Assembly (NCBI RefSeq): GCF_011193355.1
Contig: NZ_CP049780.1
Coordinates: forward strand, 4,628,336 to 4,692,335
Reading direction: 5' to 3'
DNA: 64,000 nt
Source: Streptomyces sp. JB150
Lineage (GTDB): Bacteria > Actinomycetota > Actinomycetes > Streptomycetales > Streptomycetaceae
Shown: piece by piece, positions 39,427-48,497 of the stretch
How the letters are laid out: each line of letters begins with the position of its first letter
Numbering within the stretch: position 1 is the first letter of the stretch
The notes under the pieces: generated by a model
What the model was told of the DNA's origin: nothing
The model's input: only the letters and a program-made list of their open reading frames with translations
Databases searched by the model: none
Made by a program: the position numbers and the translations under genes

Positions 39427-39825
39427 GTGACGACGACACAGCAGGAGAGCAGGCCCTCCGCCGCGAGCAGACCGGCGCGGTGGGCGGCGGACGCGGTCGC
39501 GGCGATGCGGGAGGGGGCGCGGATGCGCCTCGACTACTCGGCGCAGAGCCTGTGGCGCGTCGACCGGTTCATCGACGAGCTGCGCCGCGAGGACACCCCG
39601 TACCCGGCAGTGGAGCACGTGCTGCGCGGCTTCGGGGCGTACGCCGGTGAGGTGATCGTGCGCCAGAGCGGCGCCGAGTGGTGGGCGAGCGGCGGCGACC
39701 ACTGGGTGCGCACCCCGGACGGCCGGCTGTGGGACCCCATCGACGAGGCCCGCCGCTGCTTCGCGGGCCACGGCTCGCTGCGCCTGCTCTGCCGGGACGC
39801 GACCGCGGACGCGCCCCGGCAGTGA
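39427..39825 (+). CDS. Hypothetical protein, paralogue of the next gene
   Basis: 132 residues. From residue 35 it shares with the protein at 40058-40492 the pattern LDYSxxSLxxVDxFIDxLR, then FGAYxGEVxVRxxGAxW, then PDGxxWxP. That gives a domain of about 90 residues of unknown function, resembling small uncharacterised streptomycete proteins. No membrane segment. GTG at 39427 is chosen because upstream sequence is unlike the paralogue. Confidence 0.7.
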   Translation: MTTTQQESRPSAASRPARWAADAVAAMREGARMRLDYSAQSLWRVDRFIDELRREDTPYPAVEHVLRGFGAYAGEVIVRQSGAEWWASGGDHWVRTPDGRLWDPIDEARRCFAGHGSLRLLCRDATADAPRQ

Positions 39826-40057
39826 GCGGGGCCGGTGCGGGCGTCACGGCGTCAGGGCCTGGCCCAGGCGGGCATCCGTGGGGGTGCCCAGGGTGATCTG
39901 CCGGTCCTCGGGGATGTTGTTGCGCACGCGGATCGGGAACGTGAGCCGCCTGTGTGCGAAGGGCCACACCCGTGGCCAGTGATGTTCCCGAGTGGCCGTC
40001 CGCTGGGTCATCCGGGGGCTGGCAGGGGCTTTCCCACTGGGGCGAAGGGACGGGCTC

Positions 40058-40492
40058 ATGAACGGGGCGGACAACACCACGAGGCCGTGCGCGGGGGACA
40101 TGCGCCCGTACGCCATGGCCTTCGTCGCGCGCGTCACCTCCCGCAGCCGGCTGCCGCTGGACTACTCCGTGGCCAGCCTGCGGGTGGTCGACTTCCTCAT
40201 CGACGGGCTGCGCAAGGGCGGAGCCGAGCGCGAGCGGCTGCGCGAGACGCTGTTCGGGCTCGGCGCGTACGTCGGCGAGGTGCTGGTGCGCCGGGCCGGC
40301 GCGGTCTGGGTGGACTTCGACGCCGAGCAGCGGGCGTACTTCGGCCAGCCGCTCGGCGTACGGATGCCGGACGGCCCGGTCTGGAACCCGCTCGGCAAGG
40401 TGCACAACCGCTTCGACCCGGGCGGCCCCGAGGAGTCCCTGCAGACCTTCTACCTCACCCTGCACGGGCGGGCGCGGCGGGCGGCGGCCTGA
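40058..40492 (+). CDS. Hypothetical protein, paralogue of the preceding gene
   Basis: 144 residues with the same core as 39427-39825 (LDYSVASLRVVDFLIDGLRK; FGLGAYVGEVLVRRAGAVW; MPDGPVWNPLGK). GAAGGGA before the ATG at 40058 supports the start. The tandem arrangement indicates local duplication. It lies just upstream of the sigma factor gene at 40669, but 170 bp separate them. Confidence 0.72.
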   Translation: MNGADNTTRPCAGDMRPYAMAFVARVTSRSRLPLDYSVASLRVVDFLIDGLRKGGAERERLRETLFGLGAYVGEVLVRRAGAVWVDFDAEQRAYFGQPLGVRMPDGPVWNPLGKVHNRFDPGGPEESLQTFYLTLHGRARRAAA

Positions 40493-40668
40493 CCATGGGC
40501 CGGCGCCTCGCGGCGGCCGGGGTGCTGCCGCCGGGTCCGCCGGGCGTTCCTCCGGCCGCCTGTGACATTTCCGTGCGCCCTGGCGCAGATGACCTTGGGA
40601 CACGCGGCAAGGGCGGTCGTGTCCCCGGTGCCGATCCGCCACAGACCGGTTTAGGGCGAGGACAGTTC

Positions 40669-41286
40669 TTGGGCCAGGGAGGGGAACCCCGCCGCGCGCA
40701 GGCGTACGACGGGGAACTGGGCGCGGCCGTCGCGCGGGCCCAGGAGGGTGACGAGGCCGCGTTCGCGGTCGCCTACCGGCTGGTGCAGCCCGGGCTGCTC
40801 GGCTATCTGCGCGGACTGGTCGGCGACGACGCCGAGGACGTGGCGTCCGACGCCTGGCTGGAGATCGCCCGCGACCTCGGACGGTTCAAGGGCGACGGGG
40901 CGGGCTTCCGCGGCTGGACCGCGACCATCGCCCGCCACCGGGCGCTGGACCACCTGCGCCGGCAGCGGGTACGGCCCCGCTCCTCCGCGCTGGAGCAGGA
41001 CGTACTGGAGCTGCCCGCCGCGCACACCACCCACGACCAGGCCCTGGAGTCCCTCTCCACCGGGGAGGCCCTGGAGCTGGTCCGCGGGCTGCCCCGGGAC
41101 CAGGCCGAGGCGGTGCTCCTGCGGGTCGTCGTCGGTCTCGACGGCCCCGCCGCCGCCCGCGTCCTCGGCAAGCGCCCCGGCGCGGTGCGCACCGCCGCGT
41201 ACCGCGGGCTGAGGCGGCTCGCCCGCCAACTCGGCGACCGGGGTGTGACGGATGGCGGGTCCGGGACGCTGGGGGAGTCGAAATGA
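40669..41286 (+). CDS. ECF-family sigma factor, copy 1 of a duplicated module
   Basis: 205 residues from a TTG at 40669 with GAGGA six bases upstream. Region 2: DEAAFAVAYRLVQPGLLGYL to DAEDVASDAWLEIARDLGRF and FRGWTATIARHRALDHLR. Region 4: LPRDQAEAVLLRVVVGLDGPAAARVLGKRPGAVRTAAYRGLRRL. Strongly similar to the sigma factor at 42845. The stop lies within ATGA, coupling it to a micro-ORF and then to a membrane protein. No other start codon of good quality is in frame. Confidence 0.85.
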   Translation: MGQGGEPRRAQAYDGELGAAVARAQEGDEAAFAVAYRLVQPGLLGYLRGLVGDDAEDVASDAWLEIARDLGRFKGDGAGFRGWTATIARHRALDHLRRQRVRPRSSALEQDVLELPAAHTTHDQALESLSTGEALELVRGLPRDQAEAVLLRVVVGLDGPAAARVLGKRPGAVRTAAYRGLRRLARQLGDRGVTDGGSGTLGESK

Positions 41287-41435
41287 ACGTCGGCGGCCGT
41301 GTCGGCGGCCACGTCGGCGCGAACGCCGGCGACGGTCGGCACGTAGGCCGGCACGACGGCAGGCACCAAGGCCGGCACGACGGCAGGCACCAAGGCCGGC
41401 ACGAAGGCCGGAAAGAGCGGCGAAGCGGACGATGA
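41283..41435 (+). CDS. Histidine/arginine/glycine-rich micro-ORF
   Basis: 50 codons, starting in the ATGA of the sigma stop and ending in a second ATGA. The middle is a run of four-residue units (GRHD, GRHQ, GRHE types), encoded by a 24-bp DNA repeat. It could be a real metal-binding small protein, or just a path that carries ribosomes to the downstream membrane protein gene. Translation is unproven. Confidence 0.35.
   Translation: MNVGGRVGGHVGANAGDGRHVGRHDGRHQGRHDGRHQGRHEGRKERRSGR
41346..41411. repeat. 24-bp direct repeat inside the micro-ORF
   Basis: Two identical 24-bp units at 41346-41369 and 41370-41393 (beginning GGCCGGCACGACGGCAGGCA), followed by a partial third to 41411. The unit is a multiple of three, so it keeps frame in the micro-ORF. 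Confidence 0.8.
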
Positions 41436-41539
41436 ACGCCGAACTGAACAGTGACGACGACGGCGAGAGCGACAGACCCGGCCGGACGCGCGGCAGGGGT
41501 CGGAGACGGAACGGGAAGCGGACATGGGTGAACTGCTGA
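41432..41539 (+). CDS. Second coupled micro-ORF
   Basis: 35 codons (MNAELNSDDDGESDRP... ending KRTWVNC), starting in the ATGA at the end of the first micro-ORF and overlapping the start of the next membrane protein gene by 16 bp. An acidic then basic peptide with no homology I recognise. Listed because the start-stop chain is unbroken from the sigma gene to 41524. Confidence 0.3.
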   Translation: MNAELNSDDDGESDRPGRTRGRGRRRNGKRTWVNC

Positions 41540-42366
41540 GCGACGACGGGGCGCCCGGCCGCCGTCGGCACCCGCACCCCGCCGCCGCGGTCTCCGGCAG
41601 CCGCCACCAGGGCGCCGTGTCCGAGCCCGGCGGGCCGGGCGACCTCGACGAGACCGCGATGCGGGACCTGCTCGCCGCCGTGCTCCGCCCCGAGCGGGTG
41701 GACGCCGAGGGGGAGACCCGGGCCGTGGCCGCGTTCCGCGCCGCCCGGGACGCGGGGGCGCACCGGGCGCGGACCCGGCGGCGGGACGACTGGCGGCCGC
41801 GCGGGAAGCGCGGTCCGGCGCGGTCGCTCAAGGGCGTGCTCTCCCTGTTCGCGGTCAGCCTGACGCTGGGCGGGGTCGCCTTCGCGGCGATCGGCTCGGG
41901 CGGGTCCGGCCCGGAGGAGTCCGGCGAGGACCGGCGCCGCGGCGTTCCCACCCGCGGCACCCCGGCGCCGGACGCCGGCGGCACCACCGCCACCCCGCCG
42001 GCCGGCACCGTCCCGGCGCGGCCCGGACACCCGCTCACCGCGGCCGGCACCGAGGCCCACTGCCGGGCGTACGAGCGGGGCGAGGGCCGCGGCAACGCCA
42101 TGGCGGCGCCGGCCTGGAAGCGGCTGACCGAGGCGGCGGGCGGCCCGGAGAAGGTCGCCGAGTACTGCGCACGGCAGCAGCAGCGGCGGCAGGGCGAGGG
42201 GGCGGGCGCACCGACCCGGACACGTGAGCCCAACGGCCGGGCGTACCCGAAGGCCCCGTCCCCGCCGGACACGGCGGCCACCCCGGAGGCCCGGCCGACC
42301 TCGCCCGAGGGCCGGTCGGGGCAGCGCGGGCGGGACAAGGCGACCGGCGGTCAGGGCGGCTCGTAG
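41524..42366 (+). CDS. Membrane protein paired with ECF sigma, copy 1
   Basis: 280 residues. Cytoplasmic N-terminus of about 110 residues (LDETAMRDLLAAVLRPERV then ETRAVAAFRAARDAG), one helix (about LKGVLSLFAVSLTLGGVAFAA) and an outer part with two cysteines (HCRAYERGEG then KVAEYCARQ). The layout and the spaced Cys pair match the protein at 43567. Encoded right after the sigma gene, it is a candidate anti-sigma or sensor, although no zinc-binding anti-sigma motif is present. Confidence 0.7.
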   Translation: MGELLSDDGAPGRRRHPHPAAAVSGSRHQGAVSEPGGPGDLDETAMRDLLAAVLRPERVDAEGETRAVAAFRAARDAGAHRARTRRRDDWRPRGKRGPARSLKGVLSLFAVSLTLGGVAFAAIGSGGSGPEESGEDRRRGVPTRGTPAPDAGGTTATPPAGTVPARPGHPLTAAGTEAHCRAYERGEGRGNAMAAPAWKRLTEAAGGPEKVAEYCARQQQRRQGEGAGAPTRTREPNGRAYPKAPSPPDTAATPEARPTSPEGRSGQRGRDKATGGQGGS

Positions 42367-42844
42367 CGGGGCAGCGCCGGGCGCCGGGGCGCCGGGGCAC
42401 GCGCGTGGTGCCGCGTTACGGGGCGTGGTGCCGCGTTACGGCGCGACAGGCACCCGCGCCAGGGGACCGCACCCCCACCCGAGGGACCGCACCCGCCCCC
42501 GAGCGCCCAGACCCGCGCCGGTCTTGAACGGCCGAGGCTCGGAGAGCCGCCCGGTGCGAGGGACGGGGCTCCACCGACGCCCGGCCGAGGCAACGGCCGG
42601 GGCCGCCACCCCCCACAGGAGAGGCCCCGGCCGTCGCGCGGCACGGGCCGCGCGGCGGCCCGTACTAGTTACAGCGCCGCCGGTGCGCTTCGTGTCACAC
42701 CCCGGCACCCACCCCCGCGCACCCCGCTCGCGTCACGAGTTAGTTGCATCTTCTACGTATCTTCCGGGGACATGGACGGGGAGCGGTTTCAGGTCGTAAC
42801 GTGCCATTCGCACCGGACCGCGGACAGGTGAAAGACAGAGCGAA
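42367..42844. other. Intergenic region between the two sigma modules
   Basis: 478 bp. GCGTGGTGCCGCGTTACG occurs twice (42403-42420 and 42423-42440, 20-bp period), GGACCGCACCC twice near 42463-42492, and a hairpin is at 42593-42634. The last 150 bp are less GC-rich and should hold the promoter of the second sigma gene. No gene recognised. Confidence 0.5.
42593..42634. terminator. Probable terminator after the first sigma module
   Basis: 12-bp stem ACGGCCGGGGCC / GGCCCCGGCCGT with an 18-base loop, about 230 bp after the membrane protein stop. The long loop and distance make it less certain than the others. Confidence 0.5.
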
Positions 42845-43567
42845 GTGGCAGACGCCCGCGCGCAGGCGGCGCCGGTGAGGCGCAGAGGGAGTGCGGTGCT
42901 GGGGGACGACGCCGAGTTGACGGCAGCGGTGCTTGCGGCACAGGACGGGGACGAGACCGCGTTCCGTACTGTGTACCGCTCGGTGCACCCGCGGCTGCTC
43001 GGATACGTGCGGACGCTGGTCGGCGAACCCGACGCCGAGGACGTGGCGTCCGAGGCCTGGCTCCAGATAGCCCGGGACCTCGAACGGTTCAGCGGTGACG
43101 CGGACCGCTTCCGCGGCTGGGCCGCCCGCATAGCCCGCAACCGCGCCCTGGACCACATACGCATGCGCGGCCGCCGCCCCGCCATCGGCGGCGACGAGAC
43201 GGAACTGACCGGCAAGCCCGCCGAGTCGGACACCGCCGGCGAGGCCATCGAGGCGCTGACCACCGACCGCACCCTCTCCCTGATCGCCCGGCTCCCGCAG
43301 GACCAGGCCGAGGCCGTCGTGCTGCGCGTGGTCGTCGGCCTGGACGCCAAGACCGCCGCCGAGACGCTCGGCAAGCGGGCCGGCGCGGTCCGCACGGCGG
43401 CGCACCGCGGGCTGAAGCGACTGGCCGAGCTCCTCGGCGAGAGCGGCGGCGATCCGGAATCCGCGGGCGTGCTCGACGCCGTGCCGCCCCCGCGAGAACC
43501 GCGCCGCCGCGCGGTGACGTCCGCGAGTGTGACGCATACGCGCCCGCGGACGCAGAAGGACATGTGA
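42845..43567 (+). CDS. ECF-family sigma factor, copy 2 of a duplicated module
   Basis: 240 residues. Region 2: DETAFRTVYRSVHPRLLGYV to DAEDVASEAWLQIARDLERF and FRGWAARIARNRALDHIRM. Region 4: LPQDQAEAVVLRVVVGLDAKTAAETLGKRAGAVRTAAHRGLKRL. Nearly collinear with the factor at 40669, plus a C-terminal tail of about 35 residues. GTG start at 42845. The stop overlaps the next start (TGATG). Confidence 0.92.
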   Translation: MADARAQAAPVRRRGSAVLGDDAELTAAVLAAQDGDETAFRTVYRSVHPRLLGYVRTLVGEPDAEDVASEAWLQIARDLERFSGDADRFRGWAARIARNRALDHIRMRGRRPAIGGDETELTGKPAESDTAGEAIEALTTDRTLSLIARLPQDQAEAVVLRVVVGLDAKTAAETLGKRAGAVRTAAHRGLKRLAELLGESGGDPESAGVLDAVPPPREPRRRAVTSASVTHTRPRTQKDM

Positions 43568-44775
43568 TGGCCGACGAGCAGTACAGGTGGCTGGACCGTG
43601 AGACGGCGGAGCGTTTGCTGCGCGGGGAGTCACCGGACGCCGTCGGCCCGGACGCCCGCGACCAGGCCGAACGGCTCGCCCAAGCGCTCGGCGCGCTGGC
43701 CGCGACCCCCCCGCTGACCAGCGACGAACTGCCCGGTGAGGCCGCCGCGCTGGCCGCTTTCCGCAAGGCCCGCGCGGAGCGCGACGAACACCACGAGACG
43801 CTCGCCGGACCCGCCCGCACCCGCCCCTCGGACGCCGGCCTGTTCCGCATCGGCGCCCGCGCGGACGGCCGTACGACGGACGGCGCCCGCCCGCGCCGAG
43901 GCCGCCCGCTGCGCCTCGCGCTGGCCGCCACGCTGGCCGCCGGCATGGTCGGCGGGGTCGCCTTCGCGGCCGGAACCGGAGTCCTGCCGACGCCGTTCGG
44001 TGACACCGAGCCGCGACCCGCCGCCTCGGTGTCCGCCGCCACCCCGGACCGCCCGCTGCTCACGCCCACCCCGGACGGCACCCGCGGCGGCGCCGGTGCC
44101 GCGAAGCCGGGCACGGGCGCCGCCTCCGGGGAGCGGGGCGAGGGCGGCACGCAGAAGGGCCGGGACGGCGAGGACCGGGCCACCCCGTCCGGCGGTGCCG
44201 GGCGCTCGTGGAGCGAGATCGCCTCGGCGTGCCGGGTGGTGCGCGACGGCCGGAGCCTGGACGCCGGCCGCCGGCGGGTGCTGGAGGGCGTGGCGGGCGG
44301 CTCCTCGCGGGTGGGCCGGTACTGCGAGAACGTGCTGCGGGGCCAGGGCGGCGCGACCTCCGGGGGCGACACCGGCGGTTCCCTCGCCGGCGCCACGGGC
44401 GGTGCCCTCGCCGGGACCACCGGCTCCGGACAGGGCCAGGGCCAAGGCCAGGGCCAGGGCAACGGCGACTCCGCGAGCGGCGGCAACGACGCCGGCGGCA
44501 AGGGCAACGACGGCAAAGGCGACGGCAAGGGCGAGGGCAAGGGCGACGACGGCCATGGCACGGGCCGCCCCGGCGGCAACGGTCACGGCGGCGCCGGCGC
44601 GGGCGAGAACGGCTCCGGCCGGCAGGAGAGCCGGAGCCTGCGGGACCCGGAGCCCCTCCAGGACCCGGAGCACCGGTCGGACCCGCACGACTCCCGCGCC
44701 TCCGAGGACTCCTGGGGCGGCCGCGTCTCACCGACCCCCCAGCCCTCCCTCACTCCTCCCTACACAACCCGCTGA
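43567..44775 (+). CDS. Membrane protein paired with ECF sigma, copy 2
   Basis: 402 residues. Cytoplasmic N-terminus (ETAERLLRGESPDAV; LPGEAAALAAFRKARAERDEH), one helix (about LALAATLAAGMVGGVAFAAGTG), and an outer segment with SACRVVRDGRSLDAGRRRVL and VGRYCENVL, giving the same two-Cys spacing as the copy at 41524. The tail after about residue 280 is Gly/Gln/Lys low complexity (GQGQGQGQGQ; GKGDGKGEGKG). Translationally coupled to the sigma gene, so a regulatory partner role is likely. It is much longer than copy 1 because of this tail. Confidence 0.75.
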   Translation: MADEQYRWLDRETAERLLRGESPDAVGPDARDQAERLAQALGALAATPPLTSDELPGEAAALAAFRKARAERDEHHETLAGPARTRPSDAGLFRIGARADGRTTDGARPRRGRPLRLALAATLAAGMVGGVAFAAGTGVLPTPFGDTEPRPAASVSAATPDRPLLTPTPDGTRGGAGAAKPGTGAASGERGEGGTQKGRDGEDRATPSGGAGRSWSEIASACRVVRDGRSLDAGRRRVLEGVAGGSSRVGRYCENVLRGQGGATSGGDTGGSLAGATGGALAGTTGSGQGQGQGQGQGNGDSASGGNDAGGKGNDGKGDGKGEGKGDDGHGTGRPGGNGHGGAGAGENGSGRQESRSLRDPEPLQDPEHRSDPHDSRASEDSWGGRVSPTPQPSLTPPYTTR

Positions 44776-45074
44776 CCTGCGGTTTTCCTAAGTCCCGAAT
44801 TTTTTTCCGCGAGGGTGTGACACTTTCGGCCGCGACGGCGCAGTAAAGAGTGAGCCGACTGGTCATCGGCCGTCGCACGGAGCCGGGGTTCCCCCCGTAC
44901 CCACGGCTCGTGCACACGGCGCGGGCGGGACACGTTCCCCCGGTCCCGCCCGCGCCCCGCAATCCCCCTCCCACCGCCCGGTACGCGCCCGGTGCCACGC
45001 GCCACGCGCGCTCCCGCGCGTCCCACCGGATCCCGCTAGATCCCACCGGATCCCACGGGAGGGCGCACCTCGTC

Positions 45075-45944
45075 TCACCAGTGGATGACGACCTTGTCGC
45101 CGGTCCGCACCTGAGCGAACACCTGCGCGATCGCCGCCTCGTCCCGCACGTTCACACAGCCGTGCGAGGAGCCCGCGTAGCCGCGGGCGGCGAAGTCCGC
45201 CGAGTAGTGCACGGCCTGGCCGCCGCTGAAGAACATCGCGTACGGCATCGGCGCGTCGTAGAGCGTGGAGTGGTGGTGCCGGGACTTCCAGTAGACCTCG
45301 AACGTGCCCTCGCGGGTCGGCGTGTACTCCGAGCCGAAGCGCACCGGCAGGGTCGTCACCGTCCGCCCGTCGGTCATCCAGCGCAGGGTGCGGCTGGACT
45401 TGCTGATGCACAGCACCCGGCCGGTCAGACAGCGGGGGTCGGGCGCGTCGGCGGGCTGGCCGCCCATCAGGTACAGCTCCCAGTGGCCCGGCTCGCGGGT
45501 CATCCGCAGCAGCCGCTCCCAGGTGACGGTGTCGGTCCGCCCGGTGCGCGGCAGTCCGCGCTTGCCCTGGAAGCCCTCGACGGCCCGCTCGGTCAGGTCG
45601 TCGTACGTCCCGGTCGGCCCGTCGTACAGCCAGGCCACCTGGCGCAGCCGGGCCTGCAGCTCGCGCACGTCCCGGCCGCTGTCGCCGCGCGACCACAGCA
45701 CCGGGGCGGGCGGTGCGGCCGGTCCGGCGTCCCCGGGGGCGGCGGCACCGCCCGCCGGTGCGGAAGCGGGCGCGGAAGGGGGCGCGGGGGAGGGCGCCGG
45801 GGCCGTCGCGGTCACCTCGATGCGCACCGGCCCGCCGCCCGCGCCGCCCGCGCCGGTCGTCTGCGGCTCGCAGCCGGCGGCCCCCAGCAGCGCGGCCAGC
45901 GCGGCCAGCGGCGCGACCGCCCGCCGTCTCCCTGTCGTACGCAT
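45075..45944 (-). CDS. L,D-transpeptidase lipoprotein with peptidoglycan-binding domain
   Basis: 289 residues. Signal with lipobox LGAAGC (C25), Pro/Ala linker, a PG_binding_1 domain (about 84-140; SRGDSGRDVRELQARLRQVAWL) and a YkuD catalytic domain. The active-site motif runs from H246 (HYSADF) to SSHGCVNVRD with nucleophile C263. It would form 3-3 cross-links or attach proteins to peptidoglycan. It stands alone between intergenic gaps of about 300 and 230 bp, in which I see no other gene. Confidence 0.92.
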   Translation of the reverse strand: MRTTGRRRAVAPLAALAALLGAAGCEPQTTGAGGAGGGPVRIEVTATAPAPSPAPPSAPASAPAGGAAAPGDAGPAAPPAPVLWSRGDSGRDVRELQARLRQVAWLYDGPTGTYDDLTERAVEGFQGKRGLPRTGRTDTVTWERLLRMTREPGHWELYLMGGQPADAPDPRCLTGRVLCISKSSRTLRWMTDGRTVTTLPVRFGSEYTPTREGTFEVYWKSRHHHSTLYDAPMPYAMFFSGGQAVHYSADFAARGYAGSSHGCVNVRDEAAIAQVFAQVRTGDKVVIHW

Positions 45945-46178
45945 GACAGCCCCCCTCGGCGTTCCGGTACCCCTCCGGTGTCACCTGTCATGTTCCCCGC
46001 GCGTGACGCCTCGCGAACGGCGCGGCATCGTTGTGAGGAAGGTCCCAGCGTGGGGCCCTCCACCCGGCGCACCGGCCGCCGCTACAGTCCGTCGCGAGGG
46101 TCGATACGTACTGGCGAGTAACTGGCACACGAGCAACTGGCGATCAGAGCGCGCGAGCGCTCGGCGGGAGGCAACACC

Positions 46179-47759
46179 ATGGCGCGCGAGTCGGAGTCCG
46201 GACTGCCCATCGAGCCGGTCTACGGACCGGACGCCCTGGAAGGCTGGGACCCCGCCGGGAAGCTGGGCGAGCCCGGCGCGTACCCGTTCACCCGCGGCGT
46301 CTACCCGACGATGTACACCGGCCGGCCCTGGACCATGCGCCAGTACGCCGGCTTCGGCACGGCCGTCGAGTCCAACGCCCGCTACAAGCAGCTCATCGCC
46401 AACGGCACCATGGGCCTGTCGGTCGCCTTCGACCTGCCCACCCAGATGGGCCACGACTCCGACGCGCCCATCGCGCACGGCGAGGTCGGCAAGGTCGGCG
46501 TCGCCATCGACTCGGTCGACGACATGCGGGTGCTGTTCGACGGCATCCCGCTGGACAAGGTGTCGACGTCGATGACGATCAACGCCCCGGCGGCCCTGCT
46601 GCTGCTCCTCTACCAACTCGTCGCCGAGGAGCAGGGCGTCAGCGCCGACAAGCTGACCGGCACCATCCAGAACGACGTGCTGAAGGAGTACATCGCGCGC
46701 GGGACGTACATCTTCCCGCCCAAGCCCTCCCTGCGCCTGATCGCCGACATCTTCAAGTACTGCAGGGCCGAGATCCCCAAGTGGAACACCATCTCGATCT
46801 CCGGCTACCACATGGCCGAGGCCGGCGCGTCCCCCGCCCAGGAGATCGCGTTCACCCTCGCCGACGGCATCGAGTACGTGCGCACCGCCGTCGCGGCCGG
46901 CATGGACGTCGACGACTTCGCGCCCCGCCTGTCCTTCTTCTTCGTCGCCCGCACGACGATCCTGGAGGAGGTCGCCAAGTTCCGCGCCGCCCGCCGGATC
47001 TGGGCCAGGGTGATGAAGGAGGAGTTCGGCGCGAAGAACCCCAAGTCGATGATGCTGCGCTTCCACACCCAGACCGCGGGCGTGCAGCTGACCGCCCAGC
47101 AGCCCGAGGTCAACCTGGTGCGCGTGGCCGTGCAGGGCCTCGCGGCCGTCCTCGGCGGCACCCAGTCCCTGCACACGAACTCCTTCGACGAGGCCATCGC
47201 GCTGCCCACGGACAAGAGCGCGCGGCTCGCCCTGCGCACCCAGCAGGTCCTCGCCTACGAGACGGACGTGACGGCGACCGTCGACCCCTTCGCGGGCTCC
47301 TACGTCATCGAGAAGATGACCGACGACGTCGAGGCGGCGGCGATCGAGCTGATGCGGAAGGTCGAGGACCTCGGCGGCGCGGTCGCCGCCATCGAGCACG
47401 GCTTCCAGAAGAACGAGATCGAGCGCAACGCCTACCGGATCGCCCAGGAGACCGACTCCGGCGAGCGGGTCGTGGTCGGCGTCAACCGCTTCCAGCTCGA
47501 CGAGGAGGAGCCGTACGAGCCGCTGCGCGTCGACCCCGCCATCGAGGCCCAGCAGGCCGAACGCCTCGCCAAGCTGCGCGCCGAGCGCGACCAGCGCGCG
47601 GTGGACTCGGCCCTCGCCGCCCTGAAGAAGGCCGCCGAGGGCGAGGACAACGTCCTGTACCCGATGAAGGACGCCCTGAGGGCCCGCGCGACGGTCGGCG
47701 AGGTGTGCAACGCCCTGCGGGACGTGTGGGGGACGTACGTCCCGTCGGACGCGTTCTGA
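46179..47759 (+). CDS. Acyl-CoA mutase large subunit (methylmalonyl/isobutyryl-CoA mutase-like)
   Basis: 526 residues covering the TIM-barrel acyl-CoA domain of B12-dependent mutases. Motifs are [50 protein letters not shown] and [14 protein letters not shown]. The C-terminal cobalamin-binding domain (DxHxxG) is absent, so a separate small subunit like IcmB/MutB-type must exist elsewhere. Substrate choice between methylmalonyl-, isobutyryl- and other acyl-CoAs cannot be settled. The ATG at 46179 has GGGAGG upstream. Confidence 0.9.
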   Translation: MARESESGLPIEPVYGPDALEGWDPAGKLGEPGAYPFTRGVYPTMYTGRPWTMRQYAGFGTAVESNARYKQLIANGTMGLSVAFDLPTQMGHDSDAPIAHGEVGKVGVAIDSVDDMRVLFDGIPLDKVSTSMTINAPAALLLLLYQLVAEEQGVSADKLTGTIQNDVLKEYIARGTYIFPPKPSLRLIADIFKYCRAEIPKWNTISISGYHMAEAGASPAQEIAFTLADGIEYVRTAVAAGMDVDDFAPRLSFFFVARTTILEEVAKFRAARRIWARVMKEEFGAKNPKSMMLRFHTQTAGVQLTAQQPEVNLVRVAVQGLAAVLGGTQSLHTNSFDEAIALPTDKSARLALRTQQVLAYETDVTATVDPFAGSYVIEKMTDDVEAAAIELMRKVEDLGGAVAAIEHGFQKNEIERNAYRIAQETDSGERVVVGVNRFQLDEEEPYEPLRVDPAIEAQQAERLAKLRAERDQRAVDSALAALKKAAEGEDNVLYPMKDALRARATVGEVCNALRDVWGTYVPSDAF

Positions 47760-47775
47760 CGTACGGAACGCGCGT

Positions 47776-47807
47776 GAGGAGTGTCGCACCCCCGTGCCAC
47801 ACTCCTC
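47776..47807 (+). terminator. Hairpin between mutase and LysE genes
   Basis: GAGGAGTGT (47776-47784) pairs with ACACTCCTC (47799-47807), with partial GCAC/GTGC pairing inside. It ends 3 bases before the lysE ATG, so it may act as the mutase terminator and also restrict access to the lysE start. Confidence 0.5.
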
Positions 47808-47810
47808 TCC

Positions 47811-48464
47811 ATGTTCGGTGTCATCGACCTTCCCACCTACCTGGCAGGCCTGGTCCTGATCGTCCTGCTCCCCGGGCCCAACTCGCTCTACGTGCTGTCC
47901 GTGGCCGCGCGCAAGGGCGTGCGGACCGGCTACGCGGCGGCGGCCGGCGTCTTCACCGGCGACACGATCCTGATGACCCTGGCCGCGCTCGGCGCGGCCT
48001 CCGTGCTCACCACCACACCGCTGCTCTTCCTCGTGGTGAAGTACGCCGGTGCCGCCTATCTGGCCTGGATGGCGTACGGCATGCTGCGCTCGGCGTGGGC
48101 CCTGTGGAAGACGCGCGGTGAGCGGGCGGCCGCCGGCCCGCCCGCAGCCGTCCCCGCGGACGACGAGCGCCCCTACCGCCGCGCCCTGGTGGTCTCCCTG
48201 CTCAACCCGAAGGCGATCCTCTTCCTGATCTCCTTCTTCGTGCAGTTCGTCGACCCGGACTACGCCTACCCGGCGCTGTCCTTCCTGATCCTGGGCGCCC
48301 TGCTGCAGACGGCCAGCTTCCTCTACCTGTCGCTGCTGATCTTCGGCGGCACCCGGCTCGCCGACGCCTTCCGCCGCCGCCGTAGCCTGGCCGCGGGCGC
48401 CACCTCGGCGGCGGGCGCCCTGTTCCTCGGCTTCGCCGTGAAACTGTCCCTGGCGAGCCCCTGA
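47811..48464 (+). CDS. LysE-family amino-acid exporter
   Basis: 217 residues with about six helices. Family motif at the start LAGLVLIVLLPGPNSLYVLS and VSLLNPKAILFLISFFVQF in the middle. Members export lysine, leucine, homoserine lactone-like compounds or other small solutes; the substrate is not predictable. ATG at 47811; an upstream in-frame GTG lies inside the hairpin. A lone gene, convergent with the acyltransferase at 48498. Confidence 0.88.
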   Translation: MFGVIDLPTYLAGLVLIVLLPGPNSLYVLSVAARKGVRTGYAAAAGVFTGDTILMTLAALGAASVLTTTPLLFLVVKYAGAAYLAWMAYGMLRSAWALWKTRGERAAAGPPAAVPADDERPYRRALVVSLLNPKAILFLISFFVQFVDPDYAYPALSFLILGALLQTASFLYLSLLIFGGTRLADAFRRRRSLAAGATSAAGALFLGFAVKLSLASP

Positions 48465-48497
48465 CCCGCGCGCCTCAGCGCGGCGTCCGCCCGCGCC

